Origin: JdFR-22 sp964534325
GTDB taxonomy: Archaea; Halobacteriota; Archaeoglobi; Archaeoglobales; Archaeoglobaceae
Direction of reading: 5' to 3'
NCBI GenBank assembly: GCA_964534325.1
Contig: CAZHOR010000002.1
Coordinates: forward strand, 124,001-188,000
DNA: 64,000 bases
Shown piece by piece: positions 1-9,025 of this stretch (positions are counted from its first letter, which is position 1; each line of letters opens with the position of its first letter). A program made the position numbers and the translations under genes. The notes below the pieces were generated by a model. The model was given only the letters and a program-made list of their open reading frames with translations. It made no database searches and was not told the origin of the DNA.

Positions 1-2025
1 GGATGTTACTATCTCTCCCTTATCAAAACCAATGGAGGGACACCTGATTCCCTTCAACTGCCTGATCAGTGCCTCGGGCTTCAAGTAGCTTCTGAGGGCT
101 ACTGACAGCAGTCTGCCGATCGCTTCTGTCTGGCTGGCTGCACAACCACCGCTCTTTCCCAGCTGGACGAAAACTTCCGCAATACCGTGCTCATCCTCGT
201 TTATGGTGACGTAAAGAGCCCCACAACCTGTTTTGGTCTCGATAGTTCTTCCCGTAGTGACCTTGGGCCTCGGTCTCGGCTCCGGACTCACTACAGGCTT
301 GGGGGCTCTTCTCTCCTTTCTCTCCGCTTCGGATTTCCGGGTGGACAGGACCTGCTCCTCCCTGCTTCCATCTCTATACACGGTCACTCCCTTGCATCCC
401 AGGTCATATGCCAGCAAAAAGGCGTCCTCTACATCCTTCCTGGTGGCGTTATTGGGTAAATTGATGGTCTTGGATACCGCATTATCAGTATATTTCTGGA
501 AGGCTGCCTGCATCTTCACGTGCCACTCAGGCGAGATGTCGAGAGAGCACTTGAATATCCTCTTCAGGTCTTCCGGAATCTCTTCAATATCCTGGATGGT
601 TCCCGCTTCGGCGATCTTGGAGATGAGCTCGTCGGTGTAAATTCCTTCTTCTCTCAAGCAGTCCTCAAGAACGCTGTTAACCTCGAAGAATTCCTCGCCG
701 TCAAGTATGTTCCTTCTCCTGAACGCCAGAGCATAGGCCGGCTCGATTCCACTGGAGCAGTTGGCGATAATGCTTATGGTTCCTGTGGGTGCAGTAGTAG
801 TGGTGGTGGCGTTCCTCACTTTCATGCCCTTTTCTTCCCACAGGCTCCCTTTCCAGTTGGGGGGCTCTCCCCGCTCTTCTGCGAGGGCAGCGGATGCTTT
901 ATGGCTCTCTTCCTGAATAAATGACATCAATTTTTGGGCGAACTCTATACCTTCTTCGGTGTCGTAGGGGACCCTTAATTTGAACAGCAGATCAGCAAAC
1001 CCCATCACACCCAGTCCAACCTTTCTGTTGGCCAGAGTGTTGTCCTCTATTTCCCTGATGGGGTAACCGTTCATGTCTATGACGTCATCCAGAAACCTCA
1101 CAGAAGTCCAAACCACATCCTTAAGATGGTCCCAGTCGATAGTGCCATTCCTGACAAAGTTAGCTACATTTATCGACCCCAAATTGCATGACTCGTATGG
1201 AAGGAGCGGTTGCTCCCCGCAGGGGTTTGTGGACTCTATCTTACCCACGTTGGGAGTAGGGTTGTATTTGTTTATGGTGTCAATAAATACGGTTCCCGGC
1301 TCTCCATTCCTCCAGGCCCCATCGATTATGAGGTCAAATATTCTTCTGGCCGATTCCTTTTTGACCAGCTCTTTTGTCTTGGGGTTTGTCAGATCATAAT
1401 CTTCATTATTCCTCAAGGCTTCCGTAAACTCGTCGGTTACAGCTACACTCAAATTGAAATTCCTTAAAATCCCCTCTTCCCTTTTAGCGTTGATGAACTG
1501 CTCAATATCCGGGTGGTGCACATTCAGTACACCCATATTAGCTCCTCTTCTCTTTCCACCCTGTTTTATTTGCTCTGTGGACGCGTCAAAGATCTTTATG
1601 AAAGATATTGGGCCGCTGGCAACACCTTTAGTGGTTTTAACAATATCTCCTTTTGGCCTTAACCTTGAAAAGCTGAATCCTGTGCCTCCGCCCGATTTCT
1701 GGACTTTGGCCATATCCCACACCGCCTTGAAAATGCCGTCAATGGAGTCCTCCACCGGAATGACAAAACATGCTGAGAGCTGGTTTAATTCAGTCCCTGC
1801 ATTCATAAGAGTTGGGGAGTTGGGCATGAAGAGCTGCTGGGCCATCATATCGTAAAATTGTGAAGCGACAGAATCAACATCCCCTCCATAATCCTCCTCA
1901 GCTCTGGCTATTGCACTGGCTACTCTCCACAACAATTCTTCCGTAGTTTCAGTTACGTTTCCATCCTCATCCCTGGACAGATACCTCTTTTCAAGAACGG
2001 TTTCAGCAGTCTTGGTGAGTTTCAT
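1..2025 (-). CDS. nrdJ: Class II (adenosylcobalamin-dependent) ribonucleotide reductase, C-terminus cut by window edge
   Basis: Reduces ribonucleotides to deoxyribonucleotides with a B12-generated thiyl radical. Reading the minus strand from ATG at 2025 gives an uninterrupted frame to base 1 (about 675 residues). It shows the RNR core motifs MPNSPTLMNAG, LSACFV (radical-pair cysteine), GGGTGFSFS, the active-site stretch NPCGEQPLLPYESCNLGS and, further on, PTGTIS and VTVYRDGSR. No ATP-cone precedes the core. A TATA-like TTTAAAT lies about 30 bases upstream and AGGTGTTG just before the start. The C-terminal zinc/thiol tail lies beyond the edge. The class II assignment rests on overall motif pattern and no NrdB gene is seen nearby. 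No frameshift was noticed. Confidence 0.9.
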   Translation of the reverse strand, partial: MKLTKTAETVLEKRYLSRDEDGNVTETTEELLWRVASAIARAEEDYGGDVDSVASQFYDMMAQQLFMPNSPTLMNAGTELNQLSACFVIPVEDSIDGIFKAVWDMAKVQKSGGGTGFSFSRLRPKGDIVKTTKGVASGPISFIKIFDASTEQIKQGGKRRGANMGVLNVHHPDIEQFINAKREEGILRNFNLSVAVTDEFTEALRNNEDYDLTNPKTKELVKKESARRIFDLIIDGAWRNGEPGTVFIDTINKYNPTPNVGKIESTNPCGEQPLLPYESCNLGSINVANFVRNGTIDWDHLKDVVWTSVRFLDDVIDMNGYPIREIEDNTLANRKVGLGVMGFADLLFKLRVPYDTEEGIEFAQKLMSFIQEESHKASAALAEERGEPPNWKGSLWEEKGMKVRNATTTTTAPTGTISIIANCSSGIEPAYALAFRRRNILDGEEFFEVNSVLEDCLREEGIYTDELISKIAEAGTIQDIEEIPEDLKRIFKCSLDISPEWHVKMQAAFQKYTDNAVSKTINLPNNATRKDVEDAFLLAYDLGCKGVTVYRDGSREEQVLSTRKSEAERKERRAPKPVVSPEPRPRPKVTTGRTIETKTGCGALYVTINEDEHGIAEVFVQLGKSGGCAASQTEAIGRLLSVALRSYLKPEALIRQLKGIRCPSIGFDKGEIVTS

Positions 2026-2192
2026 ATCAACACCTAAATCTAATTATCACCATCGTTATTTAAAGCCTTTATGTGAAATGAAGGTGAATGAAGTTAAATG
2101 TTTTTCTAAGCCGCACTCTACTGGCCAAGAGATGCAAATGCAGTAAGGGATGCTAAGGAAATCAGATGTGGTAGCTGATATGGATGTAATCA

Positions 2193-3380
2193 TTACATAA
2201 AAGGTAGAGTAGCAAAGACCTTGGCATCCTCTACAAGATTATCTATTACGGCATATTCATTGGGCTGGTGGGCAGTGCCATCGATGGTGCTCCACACTGC
2301 GGTCTGAAATCCGGCTTTTCTGAAAAACGCTCCACATGTGTTGCCCCCGAATCCCACCTTCACGGGTTTCACTCCCTTAACTTTCTCCACCGCCTCCGAA
2401 AGCCTGGCGACAACTTCACTCTCCTCTGATGTAGGTGGAGATGATTCGTTCTGCAATACTTCCACTTTGATTGAGCCGAAATCTTCTGCCAGCCGGTTCA
2501 CGTATTTTATTATGTCGTCAGAGTTGTGATCAGGTATTATCCTGCAGTCCATGTAGCTCACGTCGAGTCCGGGGATGGTGTTTACGTTATCCACGTTCTT
2601 CTCCCTCTTGGTGGGCTCGAAGGTAGAAATAGGGATCTTGAATAGAGGGTTGGAATGACCGAATTCCTGGTGAAGTCGTTCATCGAGAGCAAGTAAGAAC
2701 TTCATGGCCTTTCTGGCGGCATTCTTTCCTTCTGGCCTGCTGGCATGTCCCTGTTTGCCGTGGGTGGAGAACTTCAGCCACAATATGCTCTTTTCAGCGA
2801 TCTCGATCTGGTCTCCCTGAGGGCTTCCTGCATCCGGAACTACTATGAGGTCTTCTTTATCGAATATGTCCTGTTTTAATAGATGCTGGATCCCGTACTT
2901 GCTGCCCACCTCTTCGTCCGCCACAAAAGCAAGACCAAGAGAGTACTTGGGCTTCAAACCCAATTCCTTTATTGCTTTAGCTGCAAAAAGAGAGGCTACA
3001 ACAGCAAGTCCATTATCTTCGCTACCCCTACCGTAGATCCTTCCATCCTTCACCACAGGCTCGAAGGGGTTGGTATCCCACAGGGACAAATCACCCTCCG
3101 GAACAACATCCAGATGAGAGATAACCCATACTGTCTTGGCTTCTTCCCCTTCAATTCTCGCAACAATATTGGGCCTTACACCGTCCCTGGCCCTCGAATC
3201 TTCAGCATCGTATCTTTCAACATCAAATCCTTCTAACAATGGGATAAGGTATTCTGCTTTGTCCAGCTCACCGTCCCCACCGTTTTCAGGACTAAGTGCC
3301 TTGACCCTTATCAAATCAGATAGGGTCTCCACCATGTGGTCTCTACTGGACTCTATCTTATCAAAGAGAGTTTGGTTCAT
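2193..3380 (-). CDS. M20 family metallopeptidase (ArgE/DapE-like)
   Basis: A 395-aa zinc amidohydrolase or peptidase of the M20 family, which includes acetylornithine deacetylase, succinyl-diaminopimelate desuccinylase and carboxypeptidases. Visible metal and catalytic motifs are SHLDVVPEG (His-x-Asp), GRGSEDNG (bridging Asp), the DEEVGS pair and a late TAHQPNE histidine. The lid/dimerisation domain begins near STHGKQGHASRPEGKN. The family's substrate cannot be read from sequence. Archaeal annotations often call this type 'diaminopimelate aminotransferase' or 'ArgE/DapE', so a specific symbol would be a guess. Neighbours (RNR, winged-helix protein) give no pathway clue. The 12-bp gap to the upstream same-strand gene suggests co-transcription. 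Confidence 0.85.
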   Translation of the reverse strand: MNQTLFDKIESSRDHMVETLSDLIRVKALSPENGGDGELDKAEYLIPLLEGFDVERYDAEDSRARDGVRPNIVARIEGEEAKTVWVISHLDVVPEGDLSLWDTNPFEPVVKDGRIYGRGSEDNGLAVVASLFAAKAIKELGLKPKYSLGLAFVADEEVGSKYGIQHLLKQDIFDKEDLIVVPDAGSPQGDQIEIAEKSILWLKFSTHGKQGHASRPEGKNAARKAMKFLLALDERLHQEFGHSNPLFKIPISTFEPTKREKNVDNVNTIPGLDVSYMDCRIIPDHNSDDIIKYVNRLAEDFGSIKVEVLQNESSPPTSEESEVVARLSEAVEKVKGVKPVKVGFGGNTCGAFFRKAGFQTAVWSTIDGTAHQPNEYAVIDNLVEDAKVFATLPFM

Positions 3381-3392
3381 CAGGATTTATGA

Positions 3393-3845
3393 TCACTCAA
3401 TACGGTTTTTAACTTCTTCTTCCATCTCTTCAACCATTTTGAGGGTCTCGTTATCCTTAACCTGCTGTTTAAGATACTCGAGCTCCACTTTCACTGGGGC
3501 AAGAGCCTTAAAAGGCTCCACATCCTTCGTATCCAGGACATCGATTGCTTCCTTGAGAGTAGCTATTTTCTTTCTGGCTATGAAGTCCTTTTCCAGCTCC
3601 TGCTTGAGTTTTCGAAGCATCTCCGCTATTCTCCTACCTTCCTCGGTGAACCGTACTACCCTGATCCTCCCTTTGAACTCGCTCTCCAGCAGAGCATTGT
3701 CCTCAAACTCGCTCAATACTTTGGATATGTAGCTGTAGGGAGAACCCACATCCTTTGAAATGGCCAGCGGGTATGCTTTCTCCCCATTTTCCTCTGCATC
3801 CAGTATCCTTAACATTATGTCCACTGTTTTTTCGTGAAGGAACAT
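3393..3845 (-). CDS. Winged-helix DNA-binding protein with C-terminal coiled coil
   Basis: About 150 residues. The first 75 look like a winged helix: a helix-turn-helix around AISKDVGSPYSYISKVLSEFE, then a beta-wing (RIRVVRF) and an EEGRRIAEML helix. The rest is strongly helical and charged (EELEYLKQQ, MVEEMEEEVKNRIE), probably a dimerisation coiled coil. An ATG at 3845 fits the fold. An alternative ATG at 3926 would add 27 residues without domain character. Likely a transcription regulator of unknown target. It lies directly upstream of the M20 peptidase in the same direction and may be transcribed with it. Confidence 0.65.
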   Translation of the reverse strand: MFLHEKTVDIMLRILDAEENGEKAYPLAISKDVGSPYSYISKVLSEFEDNALLESEFKGRIRVVRFTEEGRRIAEMLRKLKQELEKDFIARKKIATLKEAIDVLDTKDVEPFKALAPVKVELEYLKQQVKDNETLKMVEEMEEEVKNRIE

Positions 3846-3980
3846 CTTATACAAATTCAAATACTTTCCCCCCTGTGTAGGCGTGTTTAACCTTATACTA
3901 TATTTTTGTATCGAAATTAATCCCATTTCACTTTACTTTACATATATTTTACCTATAGAGGAAATTTTCGCATCCTTTAT

Positions 3981-5123
3981 CTAAAAAATGCGTTTTAATA
4001 AAGGAAATAAAGCATTGAATACCTTCAACTTGAAAGGTACCTTGCTCCTGAGGATCTTTCCCATATCCCTGTTGGTGACCAGCTTCATATAACGGGAGAT
4101 CTCCTGGTCATTGCTCATCATATCCCAGCTTCTCTTTATGTAATTGCTTCTCTCCATAGCTCCCAAAAGGTAAACCTTCCACATGATATCGAACTTTTCC
4201 AGCTGTCCCCCATCAAAATACTGATTAATAGCCTTTCCGGCCTGATCTCCCGCTACCATTGAGGTGGGGATACCTGCACCCACATGACTGAGTACCATGC
4301 TTGCGGAATCACCCACCAGCATAGTATTACCGTAAACAGTCCTTTGGAGGGGTGGATCCACGGGGACGAACGCCCCTATCTTGTTCACGACCTCAGCATC
4401 TTTAAGAAACCTTGAACTATAGGGATACTCCTTAACGAACCTCTCCAGAGCCTTATGGATATCATCCCCCTGATTTGCCTGCTCTCTGATGAAGCCCAGT
4501 CCCACATTTGCGTATCCCTTTCCCTTGGGAATGATCCACGCGTATGCACCGGGACAGATCTGTTTGCCCACGAACATGTAGATGGTGTCCTCTTCACATT
4601 CAACCCCCCTCATCAAGTATTGCTTCGCAGGGACGCGGCTGTAGTTCCATACATCCAGTTTTTTGGCTATCCTGGAGTTCGCTCCATCGCAGGCTACTGT
4701 TATTTTAGGGGTAATTGTCTCCCCATTATCCAGAACAAGCTCACCATCCCTGAAATCCGTGATCCTAGTGTTGAGCTTCAGCTCATGACGCGAGTTGTTG
4801 GCAACATCTTGCAGCATTTTATCCCTGTTCAACACATGCATATTGAAGTCGACCTGGAATGTTTTACCATTAGGGAGGACAAAATCCATTTCTCTGGTCC
4901 CATTTGTCTCAAATCTTTGGGGGATATCAAAAAGTGAATAATCTTGAAGATTGGGGAGTAGCTGTTCCATCTCCTCCCTGGTAGGTACAATCTCTCCGCA
5001 CTCAACGGGATAACCCGGTTTTTCCTTCTTATCTATCCCTACAACCTTCAGATCCTTAGATAAAGAGTTCAGAGTGAATGTTCCCGCTACACCAATGCCA
5101 GCGACTGCTACATCTACATCCAT
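3981..5123 (-). CDS. Geranylgeranyl reductase family flavoprotein
   Basis: A 380-aa FAD-dependent reductase that saturates isoprenoid double bonds, most likely of digeranylgeranylglycerophospholipids in archaeal membrane synthesis. The N-terminus carries the dinucleotide-binding GxGxxG form AGIGVAG, followed by GIDKKEKPGYPVECGE. The second flavin motif is TMLVGDSASMVLSHVGAGI, with the conserved Gly-Asp contacting FAD. PGAYAWIIPKGKGYANVG is the usual central motif. Length is typical. It is divergent from the small gene at 5150 with only about 26 bp between starts, so the promoters must overlap. Close homologues act on other prenyl chains (quinone tail, chlorophyll), so exact substrate is inferred. 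Confidence 0.85.
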   Translation of the reverse strand: MDVDVAVAGIGVAGTFTLNSLSKDLKVVGIDKKEKPGYPVECGEIVPTREEMEQLLPNLQDYSLFDIPQRFETNGTREMDFVLPNGKTFQVDFNMHVLNRDKMLQDVANNSRHELKLNTRITDFRDGELVLDNGETITPKITVACDGANSRIAKKLDVWNYSRVPAKQYLMRGVECEEDTIYMFVGKQICPGAYAWIIPKGKGYANVGLGFIREQANQGDDIHKALERFVKEYPYSSRFLKDAEVVNKIGAFVPVDPPLQRTVYGNTMLVGDSASMVLSHVGAGIPTSMVAGDQAGKAINQYFDGGQLEKFDIMWKVYLLGAMERSNYIKRSWDMMSNDQEISRYMKLVTNRDMGKILRSKVPFKLKVFNALFPLLKRIF

Positions 5124-5149
5124 AACTCCCCCTCTAACCCACTATATAA

Positions 5150-5503
5150 ATGACTACCGCAAACTACCGCAAAAATCTTAAGCTATCCTCTCCCCTTGGT
5201 AATGTGAGCTGGGTAGATACGTGGGAGAAAATATTCAACTCTTTTGATATACTCAAGAAAATGCTTGCAGATAGAGCAAATTGCACTGATAACTGTATCG
5301 AGGTCCTTGACCCGCCTTACTCCATAAAGGTGCTGAAAAATGAGAAGGTAGTGGTCTTTCAATTAGAGGATGAAACTGTGGCGACCCTGGACAAGAAGGG
5401 TTTACACAACAATTCCGAAGAGCACCTGGGTGTCATTCAGGAGTGGTGCACCGCCCTCACATCCATGGGATTCAAGAGGTACAGGACCAAGAGCAGGAGT
5501 TGA
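5150..5503 (+). CDS. Hypothetical protein
   Basis: A 117-aa open frame divergent from the geranylgeranyl reductase. I do not recognise a family. The first 35 residues look unstructured, and a later ATG at 5261 (MLADRANC) would give a more compact 80-residue protein with two beta-strand-like segments (SIKVLKNEKVVVFQLEDETVA) and a C-terminal helix with WCTALTSMGFKRYR. Four cysteines are present but show no metal-binding spacing beyond C-x3-C. Codon use looks coding in the second half. Start uncertain. Confidence 0.45.
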   Translation: MTTANYRKNLKLSSPLGNVSWVDTWEKIFNSFDILKKMLADRANCTDNCIEVLDPPYSIKVLKNEKVVVFQLEDETVATLDKKGLHNNSEEHLGVIQEWCTALTSMGFKRYRTKSRS

Positions 5504-5883
5504 GCTTACTTAGAACTTATTGTTCATAGTCTACTTCCTTGTGACAAATACCACTCCCCCCTTCATTTCTTGTGGAGCATGTCTTCGAACATTCACGGGA
5601 GTTAATCCCCCCAACCCTGCTATATAATGTTCTCTTTGACCCAAATATTGGAGGATACAGGGAAAGTAAGGAGATCAGCGATAATAAAGTATTTCATATC
5701 AGCCAACTTGGGTTTTGGAGGTTTTATCATCTTGATGAGGGTTGCTATTCTCCAGATCTACCATAAATTGCCGTGATTTGACAATTTAGAAATTCTTATA
5801 TAATTTCATTATTCACCTCATATACTTTGGAAGTTCTCAAATAGAAAGAGTTTTACGATTAAAAAACAAAATATGGTCGAAAG
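5504..5883. other. Intergenic region upstream of the PhoU/TrkA-C gene
   Basis: 380 bp without a convincing gene. A 64-codon open frame at 5572-5766 has no family resemblance and poor coding character. A TATA-like TTATATAA lies near 5797, but about 85 bp ahead of the 5884 ATG, so any mRNA from it would have a leader. The GGTCGAAAG before the ATG is only a weak ribosome site. Confidence 0.5.
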
Positions 5884-7071
5884 ATGCGTAGAACTGTTAA
5901 GGATTTGCTGGTTGAAATAAAAGATACCTCAGAGCTGATGATAGATCTGGCCTATTCTGCTGTGTTTTTTGATAATGACGACATAGCTGAGGAGGTCATC
6001 AGCCTGGAGAAGAACATGGTTGACTACCTTAAGGAGATAAGGGTAGTTTCCATCCTATCCGTCAGGAGGGTTGATGAGGCAGAGTCCGTTTCGTCTATCC
6101 TGCAGATAGCCAACGCAGCTCAAAAAATAGGTAATGCTGCTGGAGATATTGCAATGCTGGTCATTAAGGATTACAAGCTCCCCAGAGAGATGGTGAACTC
6201 CATCATTGTTAACAGTGAAGAGACTGTGACCAAAGGACAGGTGACCAGGGAGTCTGAAGTGGCAGGCAAGACCCTGGGAGAATCCAAGTTGCACACCAGA
6301 ACCGGTTTGAGAGTTATTGCTATCAGGAGGGGAGTGGAGTGGGTATATAATCCCAACAGAGATACCAAGATCATGAAGGGTGACGTATTGTTCGCCAGAG
6401 GAGATGTCACCGGAATACCCAATTTCACCGAGCTGGTGGTAGGAGAGAGGCGAGAGATTGGCAGGCAGGAGCCGGAGAAAGAGATAACCGATTTGGATAA
6501 GGCAGTATATACTATTATTCAGATGAAGAACATGTCTGAGCTGGCAGTGGACCTCAGCTATCTATCCGTGCTTTACGATAATGAGGAGATCGCTCACGAA
6601 GTGATCTACATTGAGAACGAGATAGATAACATGAAATACCAGCTTCAGCACTGGGTCTTGAACAGCAGCAAGGAGTTCGACTCTGAAGTGAATCCCCTTA
6701 TCGCTTTGCTGGAGTTATCCTATACGTCAGAAGTTATTGCTGATTCCGCCAGAGAGATTTCGGAGGCCGTGGCCGAGAGGATGGATATACATCCCATATT
6801 CAAGGAGGCCATGAAGGAGACTGACGAGATCATATCCATTGTAGAGGTCACCAGAGATTCAAACCTCAACGGAAGATCCCTTGGCGAGGCAAAAGTGGAA
6901 ACAAATACAGGAATGCATATCATAGCCATAAAGAGGGACAGCAACTGGATCACCAGACCTTCAGCGAATACCAAAATGTTCGCCGGTGATCTGCTCATCA
7001 CCAAGGGAACCAGAGAAGGTAATGAACTCCTCAACGAAATCGCTACACCTGTCCAGCAATCTCAGCAATAA
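5884..7071 (+). CDS. Duplicated PhoU-like / TrkA-C (RCK_C) domain protein
   Basis: A 395-aa cytosolic protein built from two copies of the same module. Each has an all-helical PhoU-like half (LMIDLAYSAVFFDNDDIAEE near residue 17, LAVDLSYLSVLYDNEEIAHE near 220) followed by an RCK_C domain (GKTLGESKLHTRTGLRVIAI; GRSLGEAKVETNTGMHIIAI) ending in a 'KGDVLFARG' / 'AGDLLITKG' strand. RCK_C domains bind ligands such as cyclic dinucleotides or nucleotides and gate potassium channels or transporters. No membrane segment and no RCK_N domain are present, so it probably acts as a regulatory partner. It converges on mfnB with a 29-bp coding overlap. Confidence 0.8.
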   Translation: MRRTVKDLLVEIKDTSELMIDLAYSAVFFDNDDIAEEVISLEKNMVDYLKEIRVVSILSVRRVDEAESVSSILQIANAAQKIGNAAGDIAMLVIKDYKLPREMVNSIIVNSEETVTKGQVTRESEVAGKTLGESKLHTRTGLRVIAIRRGVEWVYNPNRDTKIMKGDVLFARGDVTGIPNFTELVVGERREIGRQEPEKEITDLDKAVYTIIQMKNMSELAVDLSYLSVLYDNEEIAHEVIYIENEIDNMKYQLQHWVLNSSKEFDSEVNPLIALLELSYTSEVIADSAREISEAVAERMDIHPIFKEAMKETDEIISIVEVTRDSNLNGRSLGEAKVETNTGMHIIAIKRDSNWITRPSANTKMFAGDLLITKGTREGNELLNEIATPVQQSQQ

Positions 7072-7759
7072 AATTCGATACCAGTTCCTTCTCGATCCTG
7101 GAGCTTCTTCCGCTTTTACACACTGCAGTCCTCACCCCGATTATATCGGGATTCAGCTCTCTTAAGGCTGTTGTATGTATTCCCTTTATGCCGCCGGCCA
7201 GAGCACAGAAGAGGTTTCCCTTTCGGGACCCCTCAATGAATTCCTCAAGCTCAACCATTTCCATGTGGTCAAAAATAGTCTTGCCGTCCTTTATGGCCGT
7301 ATCGATCATGACGCCATCCACCCCCACCGTTTCTCCCACTTCGGGCAGCAATTGAGGTGGGATGGAGTTTATTCTATAGCAATCTGCATAAGCTGCTGCC
7401 ACCAGCTTCTTGTTCTCATCGAACTCTTTAACTGATCTGAGAACGGGTTTCAGCATGTTGTAGGCTTCTTCCTCATTTCTAACTCCGAATAAGCCCACTT
7501 TAATGTAATCTGCTCCGCTTTGGGCTGCACCTAATGCTGCGAGGCTTGCGGTACCGGGCTTATACTCCATATCTCCTATAGTAGCGCTGACCTGCTTACC
7601 ATACTTCAGGGCCACATCTCTTATTTCTCTGATTACCCAGGGAAAGCTGGCTCCCAAAGAGCCTTCAAGTGGATTTTTTACATCGATGATATCAGCTCCT
7701 CCCTCAATTGACTCTATAGCTTCTTTGGTATCCATAGGACTTATGAGAACTTTCACCAT
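7043..7759 (-). CDS. mfnB: (5-formylfuran-3-yl)methyl phosphate synthase (methanofuran biosynthesis)
   Basis: A 238-aa TIM-barrel protein of the DUF556/MfnB family, which condenses two glyceraldehyde-3-phosphate molecules into the furan precursor of methanofuran, the C1 carrier of methanogens and relatives. Diagnostic stretches are MVKVLISPMDTKEAIESIEGGADIIDVKNP at the N-terminus (active-site Lys in DVKNP), SATIGDMEYKPGT, ADYIKVGLFG and the phosphate-binding CALAGGIKGIH near the C-terminus. Length matches the family. mfnA lies 27 kb away in the same window, so the pathway is dispersed. The last codons overlap the convergent PhoU/TrkA-C gene by 29 bp. Confidence 0.92.
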   Translation of the reverse strand: MVKVLISPMDTKEAIESIEGGADIIDVKNPLEGSLGASFPWVIREIRDVALKYGKQVSATIGDMEYKPGTASLAALGAAQSGADYIKVGLFGVRNEEEAYNMLKPVLRSVKEFDENKKLVAAAYADCYRINSIPPQLLPEVGETVGVDGVMIDTAIKDGKTIFDHMEMVELEEFIEGSRKGNLFCALAGGIKGIHTTALRELNPDIIGVRTAVCKSGRSSRIEKELVSNFIAEIAGQV

Positions 7760-7858
7760 GGCACATTGTTTAAGAGGGGTTTAAGATTATTTTGTTATTT
7801 CATGGCTCAACACTTCTCAAAGACATGGTGAGGACCATATGGGCAGCAAGTGGCAAAT

Positions 7859-7868
7859 ACTTATAAAT
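7859..7868 (+). promoter_or_regulatory. TATA box for a leaderless transcript of the maturation protease gene
   Basis: CTTATAAATC lies 24-33 bases before the ATG at 7892, the distance at which archaeal RNA polymerase would start on or next to the start codon. No Shine-Dalgarno sequence precedes that ATG, consistent with leaderless translation. Confidence 0.55.
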
Positions 7869-7891
7869 CCTGTTTAACAATCTCGTATAGC

Positions 7892-8350
7892 ATGAAAAAA
7901 ATCGCCATTATCGGTGTAGGCAACCTCTTGCAAACAGATGACGGCGTTGGTATCTGGGCTGTTGATGAGCTGGGAAAAAATAATCTACCGGACAATGTAG
8001 AGGTTTTCGATGCTTCTACCGACCCCATGGTCGTATTGGACGCTATGGACAATAAAGATAAGGCAATAGTGATAGATGCTTTCGCCGGTGGTCACGCTCC
8101 GGGAACATTCTACAGATACAGGATAGAAGACCTGAATGTGGATGATCAGGCAGACTCCTTTGACCTCAGCTTGCACAGTATGTCCTTTCTTGACGCCCTT
8201 AAGAACGGAAAGCACGCTTATAATCTCCCCAGGGAAATAGTGGTCATTGGGGTTGAACCGGATAAGATAGAGACGGGTATGGAGCTTTCAAATACATTGA
8301 AGGAGAGGTTGCCTCAGCTGATCAAGCTGGTTATGGAGGAGATAAATTGA
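7892..8350 (+). CDS. Hydrogenase maturation protease (HycI/HyaD/FrcD family)
   Basis: A 152-aa endopeptidase of the family that removes the C-terminal peptide of [NiFe]-hydrogenase large subunits after nickel insertion. Visible motifs: IAIIGVGNLLQTDDGVGIWAV (the GxGNxxxxDDGxG signature with metal-binding Asp), VIDAFAGGHAPGTFY, a conserved SLHSMSFLDAL histidine and VVIGVEPDKIETGMELS. ATG 7892 is chosen over an upstream frame extension because of the leaderless promoter and because homologues start at this point. No hydrogenase structural gene is in this window. The stop codon overlaps the TTG start of the next gene. Confidence 0.88.
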   Translation: MKKIAIIGVGNLLQTDDGVGIWAVDELGKNNLPDNVEVFDASTDPMVVLDAMDNKDKAIVIDAFAGGHAPGTFYRYRIEDLNVDDQADSFDLSLHSMSFLDALKNGKHAYNLPREIVVIGVEPDKIETGMELSNTLKERLPQLIKLVMEEIN

Positions 8351-9024
8351 GGGTTTATCTATTGTTGATACTGATATTGGGTTTTACAGTTTTATTTTCT
8401 GGATGTAGCGATGTTATTCCCCTAGATGACAGTAGCAGCACAGGGCCTTACGATATCGAGCAAAAGGTAAGACTTCAGAATAACTTTATTCCTGTGATGG
8501 ATGTCAACATAACTGGTACACCACAGGATATGACCGTGGAACTCAAGTTTCCAAACGACAATGTAACATCAAAGCGGATATTCGCAGACAATTTTACAGG
8601 CCAATCTGCACAGGTCAAGTTCACTTTAGCGGAGCCAGGAGATAATCCTACCAAAGGTGGTTACGAGATTAACTTGAGGAGTCAGGGAGAGGTGATATCG
8701 TCCAAGACCTTTTCCGTTGGGGGACACGACCTAGAGGTAACGGATGCCAAATTCAATATAACCGGGAACACGATTAACAGCATGACCCTGACCATAAAGA
8801 ATGTGGGTGACGCGCCCGCTTATGTGCAGCAAGCCAACATTGTTGTAGGGGATCAGAACCCCAAAGGATGGTTGTTCACCAGAGGGATTTCCCCTGGAGA
8901 AACCACTGTACTGACTATTCCCCAGGAATTTAATATTCCAGGAGACACTGCCCACGTCAATGTATGGTTTTACTATCAAGGAGATCTGGTAGGCAGCTAT
9001 GAAACAGATGTGAGTGCTGAATAA
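8347..9024 (+). CDS. Predicted lipoprotein with CARDB-like domain
   Basis: 225 aa, starting with TTG that overlaps the upstream stop (TTGA). The N-terminus is a signal sequence of hydrophobic residues ending in a lipobox LFSGC, so the mature protein is probably lipid-anchored outside the cell. Two beta-rich regions follow. The second (about residues 125-220: VTDAKFNITGNTINSMTLTIKNVGDAPAYV) resembles CARDB/Ig-like adhesion domains of archaeal cell-surface proteins. Function unknown. The start overlap implies translational coupling to the protease gene although no functional link is obvious. Confidence 0.7.
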   Translation: MRVYLLLILILGFTVLFSGCSDVIPLDDSSSTGPYDIEQKVRLQNNFIPVMDVNITGTPQDMTVELKFPNDNVTSKRIFADNFTGQSAQVKFTLAEPGDNPTKGGYEINLRSQGEVISSKTFSVGGHDLEVTDAKFNITGNTINSMTLTIKNVGDAPAYVQQANIVVGDQNPKGWLFTRGISPGETTVLTIPQEFNIPGDTAHVNVWFYYQGDLVGSYETDVSAE

Positions 9025-9025
9025 C

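Noticed and set aside
187..1855. Several plus-strand open frames of 85-135 codons
   Set aside because: They lie opposite the ribonucleotide reductase gene, whose minus-strand frame is continuous with clear motifs. They are shadows.
5572..5766. 64-codon open frame
   Set aside because: No family resemblance, no ribosome site, and poor coding character in a promoter region.
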